Positions 1 to 5,373 of a stretch of DNA of 8,530 nucleotides are shown here, piece after piece. Numbering within the stretch: position 1 is the stretch's first letter; each line of letters opens with the position of its first letter. This DNA comes from Phycisphaerae bacterium (GTDB lineage: Bacteria; Planctomycetota; Phycisphaerae; UBA1845), in the NCBI GenBank assembly GCA_028277545.1, contig JANQGB010000699.1, positions 1-8,530 on the forward strand, read 5' to 3'. Position numbers and translations under genes: made by a program. The notes under the pieces were generated by a model. The model saw only the letters and a program-made list of their open reading frames with translations, was not told where the DNA came from and ran no database searches.

Positions 1-2
1 TT

Positions 3-128
3 CGTGCTTTTGAGTACTGGGTCAAAGCTTCCCAGGGGGCTGGCCCCTTCGTCGAGGAACTCGCGAACGACATATCGGGTGAAAGCGACGAGGATTCGCT
101 CGACGCGCCGCCCTGTAACCCAACGTAA
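3..128 (+). CDS. C-terminal tail of an unidentified protein (5' end outside window)
   Basis: Reading from base 3, a frame is open to TAA at 126-128 and gives about 41 residues. The tail begins RAFEYWVKASQGAG, continues through an acidic stretch (ELANDISGESDEDSLD) and ends PPCNPT. Third codon positions are mostly G or C, and the composition is protein-like, with aromatic residues and then an acidic, probably disordered C-terminus. A competing frame from base 1 is also open to about 171 but is arginine/threonine-rich and looks like a shadow. The family is not recognised. The start lies upstream of the window, so the length is unknown. Confidence is limited because only the end of the gene is visible. 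Confidence 0.42.
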   Translation, partial: RAFEYWVKASQGAGPFVEELANDISGESDEDSLDAPPCNPT

Positions 129-550
129 CGTAGGCCGAGTCTGGTCAGCCGGGACAGGCGCTGGAGTACCGGGCGCTTGGTGACATGTCTGCCGCAGTAC
201 AGACCTCGCTGCGGACGCCTGCTCGACGTTATTCGGGGAAATCCACCCTGCCGATAAGCCGGCTTTCAGCACCACTGTTTCTCAAGGATATAGGCCACTA
301 GCCGGCCCCTGCGGGCAGTGGCAACTTGGGCAAGAACGTCCCCAAAGCAGTGTCTGGTGCCGATAGTGCGTGACCTCGGTACTGACTGGTTTCGATGCGC
401 CAACGTCTCAAGTTGTCTGAGTTTTATCCGGTGAACCGGCGACAGTTTTACTCCGACAAGCAAGTAGGAAGGGGCCGGCAACCACCAAGTCAACATTCGC
501 CGGGACGTGTCGATCGACGGGAACTGTCGAGCCGGAGTGTGCGAGCAACA
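129..550. other. Non-coding stretch upstream of the first PilZ-like gene
   Basis: About 420 bases separate the tail of the first gene from the PilZ-like gene. No convincing reading frame was found; the open frames here are arginine/serine-rich shadows on both strands. The PilZ-like frame itself stays open upstream to 395, but that extension has no family resemblance. A short inverted repeat, CCGGT-GA-ACCGG at 428-439, lies in a locally AT-richer patch. No sigma-70 promoter could be picked with confidence. Confidence 0.5.
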
Positions 551-862
551 ATGCAAACCCAGCGAATACGACCATACGGCGATGATCGCGAGCGACGGAA
601 CTCGCGGCGCTGGGCGACAGACAAGCCGCTGCGCTGGCGGGTATTCAGGGGCAGACGGGTACGCTCCAGTCGCATGGTCGAGAGGTCGCTGGACGGCATG
701 GTGTTGCTGGTGGATCCTCGCGACGTGCCGCAGCCGGGCACGCGGCTACTGGCCTGCGATGCCATCGAGTTTGACCGGCTGGGATTCCGGTCGGCTGTGG
801 TAACGCGGACCACCCTGCAAGACGACAAAGGAGCGCTGGTGTTTGCGCAGATTGAGGCTTGA
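551..862 (+). CDS. Degenerate PilZ-like domain protein
   Basis: The product is 103 residues from ATG 551. It resembles a small single-domain PilZ protein, the family that binds cyclic di-GMP through an N-terminal RxxxR and a later (D/N)xSxxG motif. Visible here are an arginine cluster at residues 15-20 (RRNSRR, satisfying RxxxR) and ERSLDG at 44-49. The latter keeps the S and G but has E in place of D/N. A short beta-rich remainder (GMVLLVDP, later GALVFAQI) fits the barrel. ATG 551 was chosen because PilZ proteins usually begin just before the arginine motif; its ribosome site is weak (GAG at 543-545). The frame is open from 395, so a longer form is possible. Only 5 bases separate it from the next small gene, and a second PilZ gene lies 350 bases on. 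Whether it still binds cyclic di-GMP is uncertain. The call rests on motif spacing only. Confidence 0.5.
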   Translation: MQTQRIRPYGDDRERRNSRRWATDKPLRWRVFRGRRVRSSRMVERSLDGMVLLVDPRDVPQPGTRLLACDAIEFDRLGFRSAVVTRTTLQDDKGALVFAQIEA

Positions 863-867
863 TAACC

Positions 868-972
868 ATGGCGACGAATACGCATCCGATGCGCGCCTGG
901 GTGTTACATTACCTGCTGATGGCCTTCACGGCCCTGGCGGCCCTGCTGCTGGTGCCCAGCGTGGCCCAATAA
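868..972 (+). CDS. 34-residue hydrophobic peptide, signal-peptide-like
   Basis: ATG 868 to TAA 970-972 encodes 34 residues. The N-terminus is polar with one arginine (MATNTHPMRAW), followed by a hydrophobic run (LLMAFTALAALLLVP) and the end SVAQ. The first gene's stop is 5 bases upstream, and GAGG at 854-857 sits 10 bases before the ATG, so translation coupled to the PilZ-like gene is plausible. The peptide looks either like a one-helix membrane microprotein or like a bare signal peptide whose mature part has been lost. The frame after the TAA continues for only about 22 codons to the next stop and looks non-coding. No family is recognised. Confidence 0.4.
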   Translation: MATNTHPMRAWVLHYLLMAFTALAALLLVPSVAQ

Positions 973-1196
973 TGGACACCCCATAACCGTAGGAGACGCT
1001 CGCGGCCGATCCGGCTGACGCGAGCCGAGTTTGAGGGATGACTCGTTCCGGGCGATTCGATGTCGGGATCGCGGGACGAAACACATTGGGACGAACGTCG
1101 TGCGAACGGAAAGAGAATCACCGCTGCGGGGCCCGGGCCGCCAGAGAGCCATCGAGCGTATCATGGAGGACGTGGCTCGACAGTCGCCGATAAGCT

Positions 1197-1202
1197 GGAA
1201 GG
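1197..1202 (+). promoter_or_regulatory. Ribosome binding site choosing ATG 1211
   Basis: GGAAGG lies 8 bases before ATG 1211 and is the best Shine-Dalgarno match in front of any in-frame start of the second PilZ gene. The alternatives, ATG 1163 and TTG 1031, have poor sites. This is why 1211 is preferred as the start. Confidence 0.5.
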
Positions 1203-1210
1203 CCGAGTGC

Positions 1211-1516
1211 ATGCAGGACCTGTTGCAGGATCGGCGTGGCAGCGCCCGCGTGCCCATGACCGCCCAGGTGCACTGGCGCAACGGATCACGGCGCGGCACG
1301 TGCCGACTGATGGACATGTCGCCGGGCGGCGCGTCCTTCCTGGTGCCCATGCGAGAGGTCTTCACACTGGGCTCGCGGATCAGCCTGGACGTCGAACTGG
1401 GGCCGACCCTGGAGTGGCAGGTCACCGACCGTGCCGAAGTTGTGCGGCGAGTGCCGGTCGGCGACAACACGTGTGAGGTGGCCGTCGTATTTCCGGTTCG
1501 TAGTCCAAAAGCCTGA
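1211..1516 (+). CDS. PilZ domain protein (cyclic-di-GMP receptor type)
   Basis: The product is 101 residues from ATG 1211 and is essentially a single PilZ domain. The N-terminal arginine motif is DRRGSARVP (residues 7-15, RxxxR). It is followed by a beta strand (TAQVHW) and the second signature DMSPGGASF, an exact DxSxxG. Barrel strands follow (GSRISLDVEL, WQVTDRAEVVRRV, CEVAVVF). In this family the two motifs wrap an intercalated cyclic-di-GMP dimer, and the domain transmits second-messenger level to motility, polysaccharide or other outputs; the target here is unknown. The frame extends upstream to TTG 1031, and ATG 1163 would give 117 residues. ATG 1211 has by far the best ribosome site and places the arginine motif next to the N-terminus, as usual. 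It lies in the same orientation as the degenerate PilZ-like gene at 551 and may be a diverged duplicate of it. Confidence 0.78.
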   Translation: MQDLLQDRRGSARVPMTAQVHWRNGSRRGTCRLMDMSPGGASFLVPMREVFTLGSRISLDVELGPTLEWQVTDRAEVVRRVPVGDNTCEVAVVFPVRSPKA

Positions 1517-1572
1517 ACCGCGGTTTTGCCCTGCTATCCCTGCGTTGGCCACGCCGATGCCGAGCAGAATAC

Positions 1573-1593
1573 AGTCGAGCAAGGTGCTCGACT
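1573..1593. repeat. Perfect 9-bp stem hairpin with 3-base loop
   Basis: AGTCGAGCA and TGCTCGACT form a perfect 9-bp inverted repeat around the loop AGG. It lies 56 bases after the stop of the PilZ gene. No T-run follows on either side, so it is not a textbook intrinsic terminator. It could be a transcript-end or processing hairpin, or a protein-binding palindrome. Confidence 0.45.
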
Positions 1594-1702
1594 TCAACGT
1601 TCATCGGCGCTCTTCCCGTCTTCTCCTGCCCCACCGTATCCGGACTATTTCCACACTGGACAGGGAACTCGAGCTCACTCTTCAACCACCGGATGAATCG
1701 GA

Positions 1703-1891
1703 GTGAGAACATGCGTGATCGTCATTTGTCGTCTCCTGTGCCCCAGTGCGACGCAACCGGACGGTTCCGTGGCCGTCGCTCGCCGGGAGTTACTGCACGT
1801 ACCGGTCCACTCGGACCCGTCGCAGGCCCGGCTCGTCACCTACCGGTACTGCCGGGGTGGGCGGCCGCGTACAGCCCTGGCTCCAAACTGA
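1703..1891 (+). CDS. Small hypothetical frame, possibly a gene remnant
   Basis: The frame gives 62 residues from GTG 1703. The downstream two thirds, from about QPDGSVAVARRELLHV to the end RTALAPN, use GC-rich third positions and look coding. The first 20 residues (VRTCVIVICRLLCP) look less so. No ribosome site precedes GTG 1703 at the right spacing, so the real 5' end may be missing or lie in another frame. An overlapping frame from ATG 1693 to 1917 is also open but is proline/glycine/arginine-rich and looks like a shadow. No family is recognised. It is the first of a row of tiny plus-strand frames running to about 2820. Confidence 0.28.
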   Translation: MRTCVIVICRLLCPSATQPDGSVAVARRELLHVPVHSDPSQARLVTYRYCRGGRPRTALAPN

Positions 1892-1920
1892 GCGTCGGCG
1901 CCAACCCATCTATCTAATTG

Positions 1921-2010
1921 ATGGACGAAGAGAAGCTCACCGAAATCGCGGTGGGCAGGGCGGACGATCTGGTGGCAGCGCTCACGGCCCAGGAAATCCT
2001 GGATGCCTGA
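1921..2010 (+). CDS. 29-residue hypothetical frame
   Basis: ATG 1921 to TGA 2008-2010 gives an acidic, helix-forming peptide (MDEEKLTEIAVGRADD, then LVAALTAQEILDA) with strongly GC-biased third positions. It overlaps the next frame, whose ATG is at 2003, by 8 bases. There is no evident ribosome site before 1921, and an in-frame TAA at 1915-1917 blocks extension. It could be a tiny real gene, or the N-terminal part of a protein frameshifted into the next frame. No family is recognised. Confidence 0.3.
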   Translation: MDEEKLTEIAVGRADDLVAALTAQEILDA

Positions 2011-2203
2011 ACGAGAAGGAGCACGCCCCGCCTTGGGCTACCTGGACAAGGGAAAGTCCGCGGCCCGCGTGGCCCGCGACATGGGCCGTCCGGACGTCAA
2101 CCTGATCTCGGTCCGTGATCTCGCAGTGGCGAAAGTCCGGCAAAAGCATCCGGCGTTAATCGTGGACCCGGCGGTGAAAGACACCCGGCGGAGGATCGCA
2201 TGA
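2003..2203 (+). CDS. 66-residue basic protein, possible helix-turn-helix
   Basis: ATG 2003 is preceded by AGGAA at 1991-1995, 7 bases upstream, a good ribosome site. The 66-residue product is basic. Residues near 18-40 (SAARVARDMGRPDV, followed by NLISVRDLAVAKV) have the alanine/glycine/valine spacing of a helix-turn-helix, which suggests but does not prove DNA binding. The C-terminus is very basic (KDTRRRIA). Codon third positions are clearly GC-biased. Its TGA (2201-2203) overlaps the next ATG (2200-2202) in an ATGA junction, typical of translationally coupled phage or operon genes. No named family is recognised. Confidence 0.42.
   Translation: MPEREGARPALGYLDKGKSAARVARDMGRPDVNLISVRDLAVAKVRQKHPALIVDPAVKDTRRRIA
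2190..2194 (+). promoter_or_regulatory. Strong ribosome binding site in front of the broken frame at 2200
   Basis: GGAGG lies 5 bases before ATG 2200, the strongest Shine-Dalgarno match in the left half of the window. It supports the idea that a real gene began at 2200 even though the frame now stops after six codons. Confidence 0.45.
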
Positions 2204-2403
2204 TGGGGGATTGGGACTAAAGACTCCGCGCCGCGGCCGAAGAGGCGGCTCAGCATGCCGAAGGGGTCATTCGCAATGACCACAGCTCTACTCGCCCGTG
2301 GCGCGTCTACTCTGAAACCCGCAAGAAGCTTGCTTGCTGCCCCACGAATGACGCGGCCGAGAAACGCTTGCGGCAGGTCGAGTACTCGCCGAAGCACGAA
2401 TGA
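2200..2403 (+). pseudogene. Small gene interrupted by an in-frame TAA
   Basis: A strong ribosome site (GGAGG, 2190-2194) leads to ATG 2200. The frame reads MMGDWD and then meets TAA at 2218-2220. After it, the same frame is open and clearly coding-like to TGA 2401-2403. It gives an alanine/glutamate-rich helix (RLRAAAEEAAQHAEGVIR), then WRVYSETRKKLACC, and ends EYSPKHE, all with GC-rich third positions. The simplest reading is a single gene of about 67 codons inactivated by one nonsense change. Its stop overlaps the next ATG at 2400-2402 as ATGA, so the original spacing of a tight operon is preserved. Alternatives are a sequencing error or a separate downstream start, but no ATG lies near the start of the open part. 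No family is recognised. Confidence 0.38.
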
Positions 2404-2821
2404 ACCAACAACGCAATGAGCCAACGATGGCCGGCGCGCCGACAATGACAGGCAGATCCGCAACGCGGTCCTGCGGATGCGAGCCCACGACGCCGTCACC
2501 GACACCGGTCCGTCGTTACTTGGCATCACTGCTAACGACGCCGACTTCGTGCCCACCACCCGAGCCAGCCTCCAGGACGTGATCAGCCTGAAGGTCTGGG
2601 GCAGGACGGGCGATCCCAACCACCGACCCCTCCACTGGGCAGACAGCGCACTACTTGCTAAACTCGCTCAGCGCTCGCGACGAGGTGGGTCTGTGGAGCG
2701 TGACGGCCAGCGAGATGATCGGGGCGTGGACGTTGTTAGCGTTCGGGCGTCAGATATTAGCCATTCTGTCGCTCGGGGAGAGTGCGGCGACATGACATCG
2801 GAATCGACGCCCCAATCCTGA
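2400..2821 (+). pseudogene. Frame-disrupted hypothetical gene
   Basis: ATG 2400 overlaps the previous stop (ATGA) and begins MNQQRNEPT. After about ten codons the coding-like signal moves to a second frame, open from 2420 to TGA 2819-2821. That frame carries DNDRQIRNAVLRMRAHDAV and then SLLGITANDADFVPTTRASL with GC-biased third positions. Beyond about 2650 the better protein-like reading shifts again, to a frame open from 2592 to TGA 2793-2795. It reads LNSLSARDEVGLW, then SEMIGAWTLLAFGRQILAIL, a hydrophobic helix, while the second frame becomes arginine/aspartate-rich there. This pattern suggests one gene with two frameshifts, or two overlapping decayed genes. No family is recognised. The only in-frame ATG of the second frame's N-terminal part is at 2477. 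Confidence 0.3.
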
Positions 2822-2866
2822 GGACTGTGGCCACTAGCCCCGTGCAGATTGTGGACGTGAAACACG

Positions 2867-3748
2867 ATGCTACAAAAAGCGGGTCGAAGCATCGGGCATG
2901 TTGTGTTTCGGGGAGAAGGGCGAGGCACGTCGGTCGCGGTGGAGACTCTCCCTGACGACCAGAGTAAACTCGAACTCCGAGCCTGTGAATCATTCGTCAA
3001 CACCCTCGTTGCGATTCACAAGCGCAGAATGACGCGCCCTAGTCTGGCGCCAGGCGAGTTCCCTGACTGCGTTTGCAGGGAAGACGAGCGTGAAGTGGAA
3101 ATCGAGATTGCGGAGTTGGTCGCGGAGCAGAAGGCTGCCGACGAGGCCCGAAAGTCGAAGCTGGCGGAGCTGTTGGCGAGCTTTCTCTACAACAGCTCGG
3201 GATGCTGGCGCGGGACAGGAGTCCAAGTGTACGACGATGCGGCCGTAGACCAATATCCGGATTCGCGATCGCCAAGGGGGCTAGAACTGCTTGAAACGCT
3301 CAAGACGCACCTCCTGGAGCTTGAGGGTCGTGTTGAATCCCTTTCCGTAGGCAAGCTTCTGTTTCAAGAATGGTCCTGGGCTGCTGAGTCCTGTCACTCT
3401 GCGGCGATCGTCAGTAGATTCGCACCAGAGGGCAGAGATCACCCACCTGTGGTGCAGTGCGATCCAGGATACTCCTATGCGTCAGCAGAGCATGGTCAAC
3501 TGCTTCCAGCGGTGATCAACAAGAAACTCGCCAAGCGCTACGGTCGATCTGCGATTGCGACACGGATTCTACTCATCTACCAACTGCTGGGGCCGCCGAT
3601 CGTCGAGAGCGATTTTCCCGATGCCTATGCGAACTCGCGCCAGATGCTTAATGAAGACTCGCACGCGTTTGACGAAGCATGGTACTGCTGGCTCATGGCG
3701 CATCACGAAACGTGCCCCGTAACCCTGATTTGGCAGCGCGATGCGTGA
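2867..3748 (+). CDS. Hypothetical protein, possibly PD-(D/E)XK nuclease-like
   Basis: The product is 293 residues from ATG 2867. A helix (KLELRACESFVNTLVAIHKRR, about residues 34-54) precedes a strand-turn-strand with FPD at 65-67 and EVEIEIAEL at 76-84. A D, then a beta hairpin, then ExE is the layout of several restriction-endonuclease-like families. A lysine-rich helix (INKKLAKRYGR, 217-227) and a C-terminal strand with a tryptophan (TLIWQRDA) also fit that group. This is a pattern impression, not a family match, and the usual lysine of ExK is absent (glutamate/isoleucine instead). A coiled charged segment (LVAEQKAADEARKSKL) lies at 84-99. The start is uncertain: ATG 2867 has no ribosome site, and GTG 2939 is an alternative. 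Codon use is less GC-biased than in the metabolic genes on the right, which fits acquisition by transfer. It has no same-strand partner close by, so it is an orphan accessory gene. Confidence 0.6.
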   Translation: MLQKAGRSIGHVVFRGEGRGTSVAVETLPDDQSKLELRACESFVNTLVAIHKRRMTRPSLAPGEFPDCVCREDEREVEIEIAELVAEQKAADEARKSKLAELLASFLYNSSGCWRGTGVQVYDDAAVDQYPDSRSPRGLELLETLKTHLLELEGRVESLSVGKLLFQEWSWAAESCHSAAIVSRFAPEGRDHPPVVQCDPGYSYASAEHGQLLPAVINKKLAKRYGRSAIATRILLIYQLLGPPIVESDFPDAYANSRQMLNEDSHAFDEAWYCWLMAHHETCPVTLIWQRDA

Positions 3749-4103
3749 ACCAGGCCTGAATCGAGTCCGTCTACCGCCAGGCAGGACCCTAGGTCACGAT
3801 CTTTGCCGCCCGAGTTATATCTGGCGAAGACCGGCGAACCTCCGCCCGACCTTGCGGGAGGGCTCGGGTGATGGGCTGTCTCGATTAGGGATCAGGGCAC
3901 AAGAGTCGCGTGTTCGTACTCGAAGCTGCTGATGGACGGACCGGAGATTGGCGTTAGGTGTAAAACCTCCTCACGGCCGTTGCGAACAGACGATCCGCGA
4001 TAGGTGCAGTCACTCATTCGAGTTCAGCGAACTCCACCATTCCCATCCACCGCGTCCAATCCCAATCGGACGAGGGCCCCGGCCGGGCGCGGGCAGAAGC
4101 TCC
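3749..4103. other. Gene-poor interval after the nuclease-like gene
   Basis: About 355 bases without a convincing gene. A plus-strand frame beginning ATG 3741 runs to 3932 but is arginine-rich and resembles a chance frame. An imperfect inverted repeat (CCCGACC with GGCTCGGG, about 3846-3869) lies in it, and a short AGGT-GTAAA-ACCT hairpin near 3955-3967. Neither has a T-run. The last part, around 4075-4092, is a GC-rich run. No promoter was assigned. Confidence 0.45.
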
Positions 4104-4349
4104 ATGAATGAAGTCGTGATGAGGGATGTGACCGCAAAGGTCACCGAGGATTTCGAGGCGTTGGGCGGCCTGCGCGCCCACGACCTGGGCGAGGTTAAGC
4201 GACGGTCCAAGCAGGCGGTGGCCGTTGGGGCACAGGCGGGTCCAACGTCCGCGAGCGGATGCTGCGGCGCAAGAACATCCGCGCACAGTATACGCCAGGC
4301 CGACGGCTTCGTGATGGTGCTTCAGCTCGTACCAGCCCTTGGAAGGTGA
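4104..4349 (+). CDS. Small hypothetical protein, frame uncertain
   Basis: ATG 4104 to TGA 4347-4349 gives 81 residues. The first 45 (MNEVVMRDVTAKV, later LGEVKRRSKQAVAVGAQ) look coding, with an acidic helix and then a basic patch. From about 4230 to 4300 the reading becomes cysteine/serine-rich (SASGCCGARTSAHS), while a neighbouring frame reads a more natural SNVRERMLRRKNIRAQ. The last residues (ADGFVMVLQLVPALGR) look coding in the original frame again. This could mean two compensating indels, or simple overlap with another frame. Its stop is 8 bases before the lipoprotein ATG, and the lipoprotein ribosome site overlaps its end, so the two were probably transcribed together. No family is recognised. 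Confidence 0.33.
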   Translation: MNEVVMRDVTAKVTEDFEALGGLRAHDLGEVKRRSKQAVAVGAQAGPTSASGCCGARTSAHSIRQADGFVMVLQLVPALGR

Positions 4350-4357
4350 GGTGGAAG

Positions 4358-4672
4358 ATGTTGAAGCAGACTGTGGCATTTGCGCTGGTATCCGCGTCGA
4401 CGCTGAGCGGCTGTAGTTCAATGCGGCCGGCCCGGGAGTCCCTGGCCACCGGGCAGGACTCGAACCTGGAGATCCGCAACGCCTTCCTGGCCAAGTCCTG
4501 GGTCCTGAACCGAGCTTTGATCACCGAGTCCCGGCGGGGGTACTTGGCCGAAGCCAAGCTGGCGATTCCGGCAGATGCTCGCGATTCTGGGGGGGCGGTG
4601 ACCGCGGCTGCGACGCGCCGTTCTCGGTCCGGCGGAACCTGCTGTTTCTCCCGTTTCGGGCACTTGCCCTGA
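4358..4672 (+). CDS. Short lipoprotein (lipobox signal peptide), possibly frame-disrupted
   Basis: ATG 4358 follows GAGG at 4348-4351 with a 6-base spacer. The N-terminus has a lysine, a hydrophobic core (TVAFALVSAST) and the lipobox LSGC at residues 16-19, so cleavage before Cys19 and lipid anchoring in the cell envelope is predicted. The mature region begins SSMRPARES and includes a helix (LEIRNAFLAKSWVLNRALI, then ESRRGYLAEAKLAI, to about residue 70). From about residue 78 the character changes to alanine/arginine/serine-rich, with the end TCCFSRFGHLP. The change falls at a run of seven G (4589-4595). A reading shifted by one base there continues with DRGCDAPFSVRRNLLFLP and stays open to TAA 4861-4863. 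The true C-terminus may therefore be altered. No function is recognised. It points toward the minus-strand DUF35 gene and is separated from it by the hairpin at 4807-4841. Confidence 0.62.
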   Translation: MLKQTVAFALVSASTLSGCSSMRPARESLATGQDSNLEIRNAFLAKSWVLNRALITESRRGYLAEAKLAIPADARDSGGAVTAAATRRSRSGGTCCFSRFGHLP

Positions 4673-4806
4673 TCGAGTGGAGTGACTGGCCGTCTTCACT
4701 ATGTCCTGTGCTGATTTTAGCCCCGTGGACCGCTAGCCTCACGACATCTGCCGTTGCGCACGGCAGCACTGCTGCAACAACGTCGATCACCTCAGCCACA
4801 ATGAAG

Positions 4807-4841
4807 AGGCGGTACGAACACGCAAGGTGTCCGTACCGCCT
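4807..4841. terminator. Strong hairpin between convergent genes, likely transcription end
   Basis: AGGCGGTACG (4807-4816) pairs perfectly with CGTACCGCCT (4832-4841). After one mismatch, ACAC pairs with GTGT, leaving a 5-base loop (GCAAG). It sits 29 bases after the DUF35 stop on the minus strand and 134 bases after the lipoprotein stop on the plus strand, where a shared terminator would be expected. Neither side has a clean T-run (the minus strand continues CTTCATTG), so efficiency as an intrinsic terminator is uncertain. It may act as an RNA 3'-end stabiliser instead. Confidence 0.5.
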
Positions 4842-4870
4842 GATGGTGTTCTGGTTCCGCTAAGTCGGCT

Positions 4871-5344
4871 CTAGGCCGGCACCCATGACAGATCTAGAAT
4901 CGTGTTGGTGGGCTTCTCGGTGTTGAAGACCGCCTTTACGGACATGCCCATCTCCGGCTTGCCGTCACTCATCCAGCTCATCAGCTTGGTGCAGACGCCG
5001 TCCAGTTCGACGCTGATCAGCGGCGTGTCGGCGGGCAGCCGGAACGGGGCGCCGGGGTACTTCACGATACTCCAGGTGTAGACCGTGCCCTTGGTCGGCG
5101 CTTCGGTCCACTCCATGTCGTGCCAGCAGTCCGGGCATTCGCACCGCGGCGGCAGCCAAAGGCGGTTTTCGAAGCACTGGCCGTTGGTGCAGCGGGTAGC
5201 GAGCAGCTTGCTCTGCTGGAGTCCCTGGAAGAACTTTCCCCAACCGCCGTACGAGTGAATGTGATACCAGTTCTTCTGATTCTTGATGATCAGTGGATCG
5301 GTGTTCAACACTTCGGCAACACTGCCGTCAAGTTCTATGGCCAT
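4871..5344 (-). CDS. DUF35 zinc-ribbon/OB-fold protein, partner of the thiolase-like enzyme
   Basis: The product is 157 residues. The start has AGGAAGG 9 bases upstream. After an N-terminal helical region (WYHIHSYGGWGKFFQGLQQS, residues 26-45) comes the rubredoxin-like zinc ribbon. It has Cys52 and Cys57 (CTNGQC), then LPPRCECPDC with Cys68, Cys70 and Cys73. An OB-fold follows, with the typical strand GTVYTWSIV at 86-94 and SVELDGVCTKLMSW in the second half. In this family the protein is not itself catalytic. It docks on a thiolase-fold enzyme, helps shape the acyl-CoA channel and shuttles the substrate (archaeal thiolase/HMG-CoA synthase complexes, BbsA of benzoylsuccinyl-CoA thiolase, ChsH2 of the Ltp2 aldolase). 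The first cysteine pair is spaced CxxxxC rather than the common CxxC. The gene follows the thiolase-like gene on the same strand with an 85-base gap, so co-transcription and complex formation are expected. Confidence 0.9.
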   Translation of the reverse strand: MAIELDGSVAEVLNTDPLIIKNQKNWYHIHSYGGWGKFFQGLQQSKLLATRCTNGQCFENRLWLPPRCECPDCWHDMEWTEAPTKGTVYTWSIVKYPGAPFRLPADTPLISVELDGVCTKLMSWMSDGKPEMGMSVKAVFNTEKPTNTILDLSWVPA

Positions 5345-5373
5345 TGTCTTGGACCTTCCTGTTATGAACCGTC

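Noticed and set aside
250..257. GCCGATAA, identical to a flagellar sigma-28 -10 box, here and again at 1186-1193 upstream of PilZ genes
   Set aside because: Neither copy has a TAAA-type -35 element at the required spacing, and the second would lie almost on the ribosome site. An eight-base match can occur by chance.
970..1030. Possible insertion-sequence end starting TGGACACCCCATAA after the 34-residue peptide
   Set aside because: No inverted partner end, target duplication or transposase frame was found in the window.
904..1470. 188-residue minus-strand frame across the PilZ region
   Set aside because: It is an arginine/serine/threonine-rich shadow of the plus-strand PilZ gene, which carries both signature motifs.
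2038..2619. 193-residue minus-strand frame opposite the decayed cassette
   Set aside because: The plus-strand frames have better codon-position bias, ribosome sites and ATGA junctions. The antisense product is Ser/Arg/Ala-rich with no motif, although in a decayed region this is less certain than elsewhere.
4452..4468. tRNA T-arm-like sequence on the minus strand (AGGTTCGAGTCCT) inside the lipoprotein gene
   Set aside because: The five-pair T-stem has a mismatch, no matching acceptor strand is found about 70 bases away, and no anticodon arm could be drawn. The bases are explained by the coding sequence GQDSNLE.
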